The position numbers and the translations under genes are program-made. 60,286 nucleotides of DNA from Chloroflexota bacterium (GTDB taxonomy: Bacteria; Chloroflexota; Anaerolineae; Anaerolineales; Villigracilaceae): assembly GCA_026390015.1 (NCBI GenBank), contig JAPLGS010000143.1:86705-146990 (forward strand), in the 5' to 3' direction. This document shows positions 52,312-60,272 of the stretch, piece after piece. The notes under the pieces are model-generated. The model was not told where the DNA came from and ran no database searches. It worked only from the letters and a program-made list of their open reading frames with translations. How positions within the stretch are numbered: position 1 is the first letter of the stretch; every line of letters begins with the position of its first letter.

Positions 52312-52941
52312 ATGAAAAAGGTGTTTTTTCTCCTTGTTCTTGCGTCTTTATTTATCCCTTCTTGTGTACCTGCAACACAAACTCCCCGAACGGAAATTAT
52401 CACAGTTTTCGCTACACCCGCCGCCCAACCCTGGTTGACGGAACTCTATGTTTGCGCAGCAGAGTCGTCGGTGGTGTTGAATATCACCGCAGAAGACCCT
52501 GATATTTATCTGCGCGTGGGCGAGCCTGAGAATATTATTTCCCCTATTTTTCAAATTGATCAGGAAGAAATTTTGATCGTAACAAATCGTGAAAGTCCCA
52601 TTAAGAATTTGACTCTCGCGGAGGCACAGGATCTGTTCGCGCAGGGAAATGCCTCGGCGCGGGTGTGGGTATATTCATCAGATACAGATGTGCAAGATGT
52701 GTTTGACCAGCTCGTGATGAAAGGAAGAAGAATCACTTCTCTGGCAGATGTCGCAATCAGCCCACAGCACATGTCCGACCTCTTAAACGCGGAAAAAGCT
52801 TCAGTTGGAATCCTCCCCAGACATTGGCTGGCTGGCAGCGTTCGCGATGTGTTTTCTGTGGGGGCTGCGCCTGTGTTGGCAGTCACATTAGAAGAGCCGC
52901 GGGGAGCGCTGCAAAATCTAATCTCCTGCTTGCAAAAATAG
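52312..52941 (+). CDS. Substrate-binding-protein-like lipoprotein
   Basis: 209 residues. Signal peptide with lipobox IPSC (Cys ~18). The core resembles a shortened periplasmic binding protein of the PstS/phosphate type: 'ITVFATPAAQPWLTELYVCAA', 'EEILIVTNRESPIKNLTLAEAQDLF' and 'GRRITSLADVAISPQHMSDLL', with 'ASVGILPRHWL' towards the end. It is smaller than normal (~300 aa) and has no adjacent permease. It may bind a ligand and signal. It follows the peptidase gene by one base. Confidence 0.8.
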   Translation: MKKVFFLLVLASLFIPSCVPATQTPRTEIITVFATPAAQPWLTELYVCAAESSVVLNITAEDPDIYLRVGEPENIISPIFQIDQEEILIVTNRESPIKNLTLAEAQDLFAQGNASARVWVYSSDTDVQDVFDQLVMKGRRITSLADVAISPQHMSDLLNAEKASVGILPRHWLAGSVRDVFSVGAAPVLAVTLEEPRGALQNLISCLQK

Positions 52942-53031
52942 GAAACGCCTGTAATTTCGGGGGTAAAATAAAGGTTGTATGGCACATCTACTTAAGGCGG
53001 TTGCCCCGGCGGCCGCTTTTGTGTGTAAATT

Positions 53032-53766
53032 ATGTCTTCCTCAATTATCGAATTACGCAACGTATCAAAAACTTACTCCACTGCGGCTGGTGACTTTATA
53101 GCGTTAACCAACGTGAACATGAACATCCTCGCCGGGGAGTTTCTTGGCATTGTTGGAAAATCAGGCGCGGGAAAATCTACTTTATTAAATATGATCAACG
53201 GTGTCGATCAACTCTCCAGCGGAGAAGTCATCGTCCGCGCAGATAATGAAAATATTTCAATCCATACCATGAGCGAAGACGAGCGCGCGCGCTGGCGCGG
53301 CAAAAAAATGGGCGTTGTCTATCAATCTTTTCAACTCCTGCCCATGCTCACGCTGATCGATAACATCACCCTGCCAATGGATTTATCTGATAATTACAAA
53401 CCGCGCGAGTCAAAAGAACGCGCCATGCAGCTTTTGCAGCTGATGGAACTCGAGGAACACGCCAATAAATTACCCGCCTTTATTTCTGGCGGGCAGCAGC
53501 AGCGCGTTGCCATTGCGCGCGCGCTCGCCAATGACCCTCCCATTCTCGTCGCGGATGAACCAACTGGCAGCCTCGATTCCATCACGGCCGATCACATCTT
53601 TGAAGTCTTTGAGCATCTCATCACCGACCAGGGAAAAACGATCGTCATGGTCACGCATGATGTCGGTCTGGTCAGTCGCTTCTCGCGCAGTTTGACGATC
53701 GCAGATGGAGAATTGCTTTCGGAATCAATACCAGACACAAAATTAAATCACGGGCGGAAGAAATGA
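53032..53766 (+). CDS. ABC transporter ATP-binding protein (MacB/LolD type)
   Basis: 244 residues. Walker [11 protein letters not shown]-loop 'VYQSFQLLP', signature [15 protein letters not shown], Walker [12 protein letters not shown], and H-loop THD are all intact. LolD/MacB-type ATPases power FtsX-like permeases for lipoprotein, peptide or macrolide export. Next to it are a second ATPase fused to a cyclic-nucleotide-binding domain (overlap ATGA), a 810-aa FtsX permease and an HlyD-type adaptor. Confidence 0.92.
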   Translation: MSSSIIELRNVSKTYSTAAGDFIALTNVNMNILAGEFLGIVGKSGAGKSTLLNMINGVDQLSSGEVIVRADNENISIHTMSEDERARWRGKKMGVVYQSFQLLPMLTLIDNITLPMDLSDNYKPRESKERAMQLLQLMELEEHANKLPAFISGGQQQRVAIARALANDPPILVADEPTGSLDSITADHIFEVFEHLITDQGKTIVMVTHDVGLVSRFSRSLTIADGELLSESIPDTKLNHGRKK

Positions 53767-54920
53767 AAGTGCTTCGCGCCAAGCCGATAATTGATTCTGT
53801 CAAAAAGAATGAATCAGCATCTGAAGCCATGATCGAACTACGCGGCGTCGTCAAACGATTCAGCAATGCGGCGGGAGAGTTCACCGTCCTCAAAGGCGTG
53901 GACTTGACCATCGATCGCGGCGAATTTGTTTCTATCGTTGGAAAATCTGGCAGTGGGAAATCAACATTGTTAAATATGGTCACAGGCATAGACCATCCTA
54001 CCGATGGCCATGTAGTTGTGAATGGCTCGGATATTTATACCGGTGTGACCGAAAGCCAGCGTTCCAAATGGCGCGGTAAAAATTTGGGGATCGTTTTTCA
54101 ATTCTTCCAATTATTACCCATGCTCACACTTCTCGAAAATGTCATGCTTCCAATGGATTATGTGGACCTGTATGATTTCGATGAACGTCCCGCGCGTGCG
54201 ATGGAATTATTAAAACTTGTGGGTTTGGAAAAATTTGCAAATAAATTACCCGTCTTGGTTTCAACAGGACAACAGCAACTCGCGGCGATCGCGCGCGCCA
54301 TGGCTTGTGACCCGCCCCTGCTCGTCGCAGATGAGCCGACAGGAAATCTTGATTCGCGTTCGGCTGATACCATCATTCAATTGTTTGAAGGATTTGTAGC
54401 GCAAGGCAAAACCATCGTGATGGTTACGCATGACCCGTCGTTGACATCGCGTACAAATCGCAACATCATCATCTCTGATGGTGAATTGATCAATGAAACC
54501 ATTTCGAAATCATTGCCGCAGTTGAGGCATCGTCATATGCTCGAGTTCACGAAGATCGTGGAAGAGCATAGCTATCTGCCGCATGAGACTATCATCTCGC
54601 GCGATCAAAACATAGATTATTTTTTTATGATCCGCAAAGGTGAGGTGGATGTGGTTTTAGAGGATAAAAAGAAAAATGAAAGTTTGGTCTCGCGTTTACA
54701 GGCTGGCGAATTCTTTGGCGAAATGGAATTAATGCGCGGCGGTAAATCGATTGCCAATGTACGCGCAGGCGATCAACCTGTGGAAGTGCTGGCTCTTCCG
54801 CGCGCAGACTTTATTCGGGTGATGGCTGAATCGCCGGTTACCGCTGACGCGATCAGAAAGACTGTCCACAGGCGGTTGGAAGCTCATAAAGTAGCGGATC
54901 AACGCTCCACAATACCCTAA
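53763..54920 (+). CDS. ABC ATPase fused to a cyclic-nucleotide-binding (cNMP) domain
   Basis: 385 residues. The ABC domain (~22-250) has Walker A GKSGSGKST, Q-loop 'VFQFFQLLP', Walker [12 protein letters not shown] and H-loop THD. The signature is altered: VSTGQQQLAAIARA, in place of SGGQQQR. A C-terminal cNMP-binding/CAP-like domain (~260-375) has 'FFGEMELMRGGKSIANVRA', the phosphate-binding cassette. A pair with the previous ATPase would have one canonical and one degenerate site, with the cNMP domain probably gating. Overlaps the upstream stop by ATGA. Confidence 0.9.
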   Translation: MKVLRAKPIIDSVKKNESASEAMIELRGVVKRFSNAAGEFTVLKGVDLTIDRGEFVSIVGKSGSGKSTLLNMVTGIDHPTDGHVVVNGSDIYTGVTESQRSKWRGKNLGIVFQFFQLLPMLTLLENVMLPMDYVDLYDFDERPARAMELLKLVGLEKFANKLPVLVSTGQQQLAAIARAMACDPPLLVADEPTGNLDSRSADTIIQLFEGFVAQGKTIVMVTHDPSLTSRTNRNIIISDGELINETISKSLPQLRHRHMLEFTKIVEEHSYLPHETIISRDQNIDYFFMIRKGEVDVVLEDKKKNESLVSRLQAGEFFGEMELMRGGKSIANVRAGDQPVEVLALPRADFIRVMAESPVTADAIRKTVHRRLEAHKVADQRSTIP

Positions 54921-54971
54921 AGTCTATTTATGTTTTTACTTTTGTTTTATATCGAATTATGGAAATAAAAT

Positions 54972-57404
54972 ATGCGACCCAGATGGCGTAAAGTTTTGCA
55001 CGATCTAATAGATAACAAGGCGCGTACTTTGTTGGTGGTATTATCCATCGCGGTGGGCGTATTTTCCATTGGAGTGATCTCGGGCGCGTATCAGATCATA
55101 TCCAATGATATGAGCGTTTCATACGCTGCGAATCATCCAGCTAATGTTGAATTACGCATGGCAAATTACAACACAGATGTGCTGACTTCCATTCATAATG
55201 CGCAAGGCATCGGTGAAGCGGAGGGGCGGCGCGTTAACAATTTCCGCGTGCGGGCGCAGGGCAGTGATCAGTGGGTGGCGCTGGATGTGGTGGCGCTGGA
55301 AAGTTTTAGCAAGAATCAGGTCAATTTACTGGCACCAGTTTCAGGGGCGGTTGAAGCCGGGAAAGATGAAATTCTGCTGGAAAAAGATGCACTTAAGAAA
55401 TTAAATGCCGCGGTCGGTGAGAATCTCACATTAGAATTATCCGATGGAACTCTTAAAGAGTTAAAACTTGTTGGCATTGTGCAGGATGTCAGCACGGGCG
55501 CTGGCGATTTTCTTGCGCCGCCGTTTGCATATGTCGTGATGAAAACGCTGCCAACTTTACGTCAGCCTGAATTATTCAACCGCGCATACGTGACCGTTGC
55601 AGAAGGTCAGGATGATATTGCCAATATCCGCGAGGTGGGCACGGCCTTAAAAGATAGGCTGGATAAAAATGGCACAGCAGTTTCGCGCACGCGATTTTCA
55701 GAGACGCATAAACATCCGCTGGCAGATACGGTGAATGCCATTCTTGGTATTTTATTGGCGCTTGGAATTTTGATCGTGTTCCTTTCAAGCTCGTTGATCG
55801 CGAACACATTGAGCGCGTTGTTGAGTCAACACCTGCGGCACATTGGTGTCATCAAGTTGGTGGGCGGAAGAAACAAGCAGGTCTTCGCGATGTATCTCAC
55901 ACTCATCATGGCGTTTGGCGTGCTGGCTTTGTTGATCGCCGTTCCCTTGGGCGGACAGGGCGCATATGGTTTAGCGTTGTTCATTGCGAATAAACTACGA
56001 TTTAATTTACTCGGCTATCGCATCGTGCCAATGGCGTTGATGATACAGGTCGCGGTGGGGCTGCTCGTTCCGCTCGTGGCGGGGCTTGCACCCGTGATCA
56101 GCGGCTCGCGTATTACAGTACTGCGCGCCTTAAGCGGCGATCTGGCTGGAGATGAAAATAAACCGCAGGCAGGTCAACCAGACCGACTGCCGTGGTTTGA
56201 TTACATGCTGGTGCGCGTCACGCGTATTCTTGCGATGCGCGGCATTCATATTCCGCGCCCATTTATTATTTCCTTGCGAAATACATTCCGTCGCCGCGGG
56301 CGTTTAATGTTGACACTCTTTACATTAACCATGGGCGGTGCCATTTTCATTGCGGTATTCAATGTGCGTGTGACTTTGCATGACTACATCGGCGCGATCG
56401 GCAGTTACTTCCGCGCAGATGTTACAGTTGATTTTGATAAGACCTACCGTTTAAGCGAAATACAGAATTTCGGATTGCAGGTGGATGGTGTGGAGCGCGT
56501 GGAAGCCTGGCAATTCATCGGCACTGAGTTGTTGTATCCCGATGGCGCAGTCGCGGATAATTTAAATATGCTCGCGCCGCCCGCCAATAGTAAACTGGTG
56601 AATCCCATCATCGTTGCCGGCCGCTGGATCCGCGCGGATGATGTCCGCAAATTCGCGGTGAGTGAAGCCATCCTTAATTTTTTCCCGGATCTCAAACCCG
56701 GCGATCCGATACATCTCAAGATCAAGGGACGTACAGAAGTGTGGGAAGTTGTTGGAATTTTCAAGTTCGTTGGCCGTGAAGGGATCCTGGCCTACACACC
56801 TTTTGAATATTCTTCACAGGTGCTCAACCTTACGAATCGCTCCTCCTCTTATCGCTTCGTCACCACCCAGCATGATCGCGCCACCCAGGATTTGATGGCT
56901 GAACGGCTGGATCACTTTTTCCGTGGCGCGGGATTTAAAGTACGACAAGCCGAATCAGGCCTGGCTTCGCTGGATACTGCTTCAGAGAGTTTGGATACGC
57001 TGGTGGTTTTTCTGCTCATCATGGCCATCCTGACAGCGATCGTCGGCGCGATGGGCTTGACTGGCACAATGGGTATGAATGTCTTGGAGCGCACTCGTGA
57101 GATCGGCATCATGCGCGCCATTGGCGCAGATGACCGCGCTGTGATGCGCACCGTCATCGCGGAAGGATTTGTGATCGGCGCCATGTCTTTTGGGCTGGCG
57201 ATCATTCTGTCGATTCCATTTACTTATTTGCTGTCCACCATTGTCAGCCTGGCTGTATTTGAAACCCCCATTGACGTGGTATTCACGTACATGGGCTATG
57301 CAATTTGGTTTGGATTGATCCTCGTACTTTCCGTGGTGGCTTCCATTCTACCCGCGCGTAACGCCGCACGGTTAACCATTCGCGAAGTGTTGGCGTACGA
57401 ATAA
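54972..57404 (+). CDS. FtsX-family ABC transporter permease
   Basis: 810 residues. An N-terminal membrane helix (~16-40) precedes an outer domain, then a four-helix FtsX bundle; this is repeated (helices near 260-400 and 440-460, then 665-800), so it is a double FtsX permease like LolCE/MacB fused in one chain. 'RTREIGIMRAIGADDRAVMR' and 'LARNAARLTIREVLAYE'-like ends are characteristic. The outer domain ('MacB_PCD') recurs twice. Probably exports lipids, peptides or antibiotics, or transmits mechanical signals. Confidence 0.9.
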   Translation: MRPRWRKVLHDLIDNKARTLLVVLSIAVGVFSIGVISGAYQIISNDMSVSYAANHPANVELRMANYNTDVLTSIHNAQGIGEAEGRRVNNFRVRAQGSDQWVALDVVALESFSKNQVNLLAPVSGAVEAGKDEILLEKDALKKLNAAVGENLTLELSDGTLKELKLVGIVQDVSTGAGDFLAPPFAYVVMKTLPTLRQPELFNRAYVTVAEGQDDIANIREVGTALKDRLDKNGTAVSRTRFSETHKHPLADTVNAILGILLALGILIVFLSSSLIANTLSALLSQHLRHIGVIKLVGGRNKQVFAMYLTLIMAFGVLALLIAVPLGGQGAYGLALFIANKLRFNLLGYRIVPMALMIQVAVGLLVPLVAGLAPVISGSRITVLRALSGDLAGDENKPQAGQPDRLPWFDYMLVRVTRILAMRGIHIPRPFIISLRNTFRRRGRLMLTLFTLTMGGAIFIAVFNVRVTLHDYIGAIGSYFRADVTVDFDKTYRLSEIQNFGLQVDGVERVEAWQFIGTELLYPDGAVADNLNMLAPPANSKLVNPIIVAGRWIRADDVRKFAVSEAILNFFPDLKPGDPIHLKIKGRTEVWEVVGIFKFVGREGILAYTPFEYSSQVLNLTNRSSSYRFVTTQHDRATQDLMAERLDHFFRGAGFKVRQAESGLASLDTASESLDTLVVFLLIMAILTAIVGAMGLTGTMGMNVLERTREIGIMRAIGADDRAVMRTVIAEGFVIGAMSFGLAIILSIPFTYLLSTIVSLAVFETPIDVVFTYMGYAIWFGLILVLSVVASILPARNAARLTIREVLAYE

Positions 57405-57492
57405 CGCATCACGCCTGCACTTGCGTCAAGTGCAAGTGTCGGGCAACTGCAAAGATGCCTCGCAACGATAAATAAAAATAATAAGGTGCAAC

Positions 57493-58617
57493 ATGAAAAA
57501 ACAAATATCAAACATCATTGTATTACTCGTCATTCTCTCCATTGCGCTCTCTGCATGTGGAAATCAACCAGCCACAGCCACGCCTGCGCCAGTGAATATT
57601 GTCTCCTCCAATAATGCGGTGGCGGAAGGACGCTTGAAACCTGTGCAAGGTACCAACCTGTCATTTCAGGTGCGTGGGCTTGTGGAGGAAATTCTCGTCA
57701 AGGCCGGGGATTCCGTCAGCCAGGGAGATATTCTCGCGCGCCTCGCAAACGCGGGCGGTGCCCAAGCGCAGATCGTCGTCGCGCAAAATGTATATGACAC
57801 TCTCATCCGCACTGAAAATGGGAATCGCGCAAATCTATGGCAGGCTTATTTAAACGCGCAAATTGCCCGCGGCGTAGTTGAAAAAACATGGGATGATCTG
57901 AATGTTACTGATATTGAAAATCGTATCGAAGATGATAAAGCCACAGTTGAAGACCGCCAGCAGGATGTGATAGACAGACAGGCTGATTTCGATAAATATA
58001 AAGATCTTGATAAAGATAATTCCAAACGCAAAAAAGCCAAGGATGATCTTGATAAGGCGCGCGCGGCTTTAAATCAGGCGGTGCGCACTCTCGAAGATAC
58101 AACTCGTGAACGTGATGGCGCGCGCGCCGCGTATGATGCCGCGCTTGGTTTGGAAGCCGAAGCGAAACACCAATACGATATCAGCGCTGATGGCCCGAAC
58201 GCAGATCAACTTACACTTGCCAAAGCCAATCTAGAGGCGGCGAAAGATGCGCTTTCCAATTATGTGTTGACTGCACCTTTTGACGGTGTTGTGGCAGATG
58301 TCAACGTGAAACTGGGCGATCAGGTCGGCATTGAAACGCGCGCAATTAGCATTGCAAATTTCAATTCATGGGTCGTTGAAACGACCGACATTACCGAACT
58401 TGAAGTGGTGAAATTAAGCATCGGTCAAAAAGTAACACTTGTGCCGGATGCTTTGCCTGACGTGACTCTCAATGGGATTGTTACTGATATCAGCCAGGCA
58501 TACGTTCAACAAGGCGGCGATATTCTTTACATGGTGCGTATCAGTCTGACAGACAGCGATCCGCGTTTGAAATGGGGTATGACCCTGGAAACAACATTCG
58601 CAGAAATTCCGCAATAA
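57493..58617 (+). CDS. HlyD/MacA-type membrane-fusion lipoprotein
   Basis: 374 residues. Lipobox LSACGN (Cys ~20), then 'EGRLKPVQGTNLSFQVRGLVEEILVKAGDSVSQGDILARL' (in parts), the lipoyl-like hairpin; a long coiled coil (~105-245) rich in Lys/Asp/Ala; a beta-barrel region with 'VLTAPFDGVVADVNVKLGDQV'. It would bridge the FtsX permease to an outer envelope partner. It is last in the MacAB-like group, and 70-100 bases later the riboswitch array begins. Confidence 0.9.
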   Translation: MKKQISNIIVLLVILSIALSACGNQPATATPAPVNIVSSNNAVAEGRLKPVQGTNLSFQVRGLVEEILVKAGDSVSQGDILARLANAGGAQAQIVVAQNVYDTLIRTENGNRANLWQAYLNAQIARGVVEKTWDDLNVTDIENRIEDDKATVEDRQQDVIDRQADFDKYKDLDKDNSKRKKAKDDLDKARAALNQAVRTLEDTTRERDGARAAYDAALGLEAEAKHQYDISADGPNADQLTLAKANLEAAKDALSNYVLTAPFDGVVADVNVKLGDQVGIETRAISIANFNSWVVETTDITELEVVKLSIGQKVTLVPDALPDVTLNGIVTDISQAYVQQGGDILYMVRISLTDSDPRLKWGMTLETTFAEIPQ

Positions 58618-58677
58618 AAGAAGTTCCAACATTTCGCTAAAAGCGATTCGTAATTAGAACATCTGAGTGATTGAATT

Positions 58678-58704
58678 TTGAATTTATTCGTGCAATAATA
58701 TAAT
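58678..58704 (+). promoter_or_regulatory. Likely promoter of the tandem riboswitch RNA
   Basis: TTGAAT (58678-58683) and TATAAT (58699-58704), spacer 15 bases. The start would be ~58711, the first base of the aptamer. Confidence 0.55.
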
Positions 58705-58710
58705 TGCTCC

Positions 58711-58794
58711 GAGAAAGAGCAAACCCGAGGAAACTCGGCGACGCAAAGTTATGGGCCTACCGCTGAACTGAGCCAGGGCCGCCAGACTACCGAC
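58711..58794 (+). ncRNA. c-di-GMP-I (GEMM-I) riboswitch aptamer 1 of 3
   Basis: GCAAACC, stem CCGAG-GAAA-CTCGG with GNRA loop, conserved GACGCAAAG at 58739-58747, then the second stem-loop and the ending CCAGACTACCGA. These are the core features of GEMM-I, which binds cyclic di-GMP (or cGAMP in some variants). Confidence 0.88.
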
Positions 58795-58882
58795 AAAAGC
58801 AAAACCGCCAAAAGACGGTGACGCAAAGCCAAGAGTCTAAAACCAGTAAAAATTTCTGGTCAGGGCCGACCGGCTGACCGAA
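58795..58882 (+). ncRNA. c-di-GMP-I (GEMM-I) riboswitch aptamer 2 of 3
   Basis: GCAAAACC, stem CCGCC/GACGG with AAAA loop, GACGCAAAG at 58819-58827, CCAG...CTGG third stem and GGCTGACCGA end. It abuts aptamer 1 with no spacer. The GNRA loop is less regular than in the flanking copies. Confidence 0.85.
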
Positions 58883-58968
58883 AGGCAAAATCAGGGAAAC
58901 CTGATGACGCAAAGTCATGGGTCTATGGTTACATTTTATTTGTGATCATGATCGCCAGACTACCGAAG
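58881..58968 (+). ncRNA. c-di-GMP-I (GEMM-I) riboswitch aptamer 3 of 3
   Basis: GCAAAATCAGG-GAAA-CCTGATGACGCAAAG (in parts): perfect ATCAGG/CCTGAT stem with GAAA loop and the conserved GACGCAAAG at 58906-58914. GTCTATGG...CAGACTACCGA closes the domain. Confidence 0.88.
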
Positions 58969-58981
58969 AGCAATCTTTTTT

Positions 58982-59012
58982 CATGGATGACCCGTACGCG
59001 GGGTCATCCATG
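58982..59012 (+). terminator. Hairpin after the triple riboswitch
   Basis: Perfect 12-bp stem CATGGATGACCC / GGGTCATCCATG with a 7-base loop, followed by TTTGATATAAAA. A 7-base T-run also precedes it. It can act as a terminator or the expression platform. Confidence 0.65.
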
Positions 59013-59145
59013 TTTGATATAAAAACAGTCCTGATGTTATATTCTGATCAAGTCTTGACAAGATATAATATTTTTGGCGTGAGTGGGTTGTTGCACGTTT
59101 AGGAACTTAGAAATTAAATGCTTGCTTTTTGTACAAGAATTTTTG

Positions 59146-59212
59146 AACCGCAGAGGCGCTGAGTTCGCGGAGAAAACCTCTTAAACTCTGCGCTCTCTGC
59201 GACTCTGCGGTA
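59146..59212. repeat. Palindromic repeat, ACCGCAGAG type
   Basis: 67-bp imperfect palindrome, arms ACCGCAGAGGCGC and GCGACTCTGCGGT with one mismatch. Related sequences of ACGCAGAG units are common intergenic repeats in many bacterial genomes. No coding potential. Confidence 0.6.
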
Positions 59213-59296
59213 AATCTTTTTCGGCTTGTCCGAGTTAGGAATACACAGTTAGTTTTATGATCTAAAATCCCCTTCATTAATTAGAATTTGCTTTTC

Positions 59297-59902
59297 CTAT
59301 ACAATTTTATAAAGATGTTGCTTTCGCTTCTCAATTTCATCTAACATAGGCTTATAGTTGTTTCTATAAAACGTATCACGCTTGACTAGCAGACCCAAGC
59401 CGGCAATAATGGATATTCCGCCAGCCATTAAAAACACACTGCTGTTTATAGCAAGAGGAAGAATGTAGATACCGCCAATAATAAGTAATAAAATAAACAT
59501 GAGAGACCAATTTGGCATCTCTTGCTTTAATTTTCCAATATCATGATTCAAAGCTGAGATTTCGTTGTCTATTTGATAGATTCTTTGCTGTCGCTCATAC
59601 TCTGCCCTACACAGATTTTCCGCCTTTTTTCTATTTTCCTGTTGATGTTGCACTTGGTCGCCTTTTGAAGCGGCGGGTGTTCTTCGAAGAAACTCATTGT
59701 TATATTGTTCCCTCTTTGTTGGATCTGCCAGAATTTGATAAGCCTCATTGATTTTCTTGAATTGTTCTTCCGCTAGTTTCTTATGCCCCAGCGTGGCAAA
59801 TTTGTCAGGGTGATAAGCCTGAGCCAGGAACCTATAGCGTTCCTTGGTTTCTTCCGTTGTCGCATTAGGAGCGACGCCTAAGATATTATAGAAGTTTTCC
59901 AT
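59297..59902 (-). CDS. DnaJ-domain membrane protein
   Basis: 201 residues. The N-terminal J-domain (~4-68) has the HPD motif in 'LAQAYHPDKFATLG', so it can stimulate an Hsp70. A Gln/Lys/Arg-rich coiled region (~75-130) leads to two adjacent membrane helices (~133-150 and 155-172), then a basic cytosolic tail (KRKQHLYKIV). Function unknown; it may recruit DnaK to the membrane. It is placed about 100 bases after a GEMM-I riboswitch and terminator, hence probably controlled by cyclic di-GMP. Confidence 0.87.
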   Translation of the reverse strand: MENFYNILGVAPNATTEETKERYRFLAQAYHPDKFATLGHKKLAEEQFKKINEAYQILADPTKREQYNNEFLRRTPAASKGDQVQHQQENRKKAENLCRAEYERQQRIYQIDNEISALNHDIGKLKQEMPNWSLMFILLLIIGGIYILPLAINSSVFLMAGGISIIAGLGLLVKRDTFYRNNYKPMLDEIEKRKQHLYKIV

Positions 59903-60002
59903 GATTTCAGAGGTTCCCTGAATTACAGGGTGGGCTATCGGCTTGTGTTATTCGTGGTCGCGGGTAGAAGTGGATTCTGCCTGAGAGCGAAAAGACATCT
60001 GA

Positions 60003-60036
60003 AATAAAAAAGCAGGTCTGGCTAAACCAGACCTGC
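60003..60036 (-). terminator. Intrinsic terminator of the dnaJ-leader riboswitch
   Basis: On the minus strand: GCAGGTCTGG-loop-CCAGACCTGC followed by TTTTTT. A perfect 10-bp stem with U-run, positioned between aptamer and gene; the likely expression platform. Confidence 0.9.
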
Positions 60037-60065
60037 CGAAAGGTGGATAAATAAGGTAGAAATTT

Positions 60066-60153
60066 GGCGGTCTGGCGATCATAATCGTGGCGTACACGAT
60101 GTTAGATCCATGACTTTGCGTCTCTGTCTTTCGACGGATTTGCTATTTTCGGT
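60066..60153 (-). ncRNA. c-di-GMP-I (GEMM-I) riboswitch leading the DnaJ-domain gene
   Basis: Minus-strand GCAAATCCGTC-GAAA-GAC stem with GAAA loop, then GACGCAAAG (60114-60122) and TCATGGATCTAA, an ATCGTG/CACGAT stem, and GATCGCCAGACCGCC at the end. It matches the same consensus as the plus-strand copies. A terminator lies 29 bases downstream and a promoter (TTGCAT-N16-TACAAT, 60165-60192) upstream. Confidence 0.88.
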
Positions 60154-60164
60154 TCTCTAATTTC

Positions 60165-60192
60165 ATTGTAGCACGAACTAACAAAAATGCAA
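60165..60192 (-). promoter_or_regulatory. Promoter of the dnaJ riboswitch transcript
   Basis: Minus-strand TTGCAT (60187-60192), 16-base spacer, TACAAT (60165-60170). The start falls about 60158, at the 5' edge of the aptamer. Confidence 0.65.
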
Positions 60193-60272
60193 GGTGCTGC
60201 TACGCCAAGGGTGTGGTCTAAAGTTTCGGGAAATAGGAGTAAGATGGGGGAAAAGGAAGAAGGAGGCACCCG

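Noticed and set aside
58711-58968. Regularly spaced repeats that could suggest a CRISPR array
   Set aside because: Only short cores such as GACGCAAAG recur, intervals are ~84-88 bases, and the repeats form GEMM-I stems; there are no identical ~30-base repeats or cas genes.
58917-59102. Small plus-strand frame of 61 codons
   Set aside because: It lies mostly within riboswitch aptamer 3 and the hairpin, has no ribosome site and no similarity that I recognise.
59146-59212. ACCGCAGAG palindrome as a CRISPR or origin candidate
   Set aside because: A single imperfect palindrome with no repeats nearby; a common intergenic repeat type.
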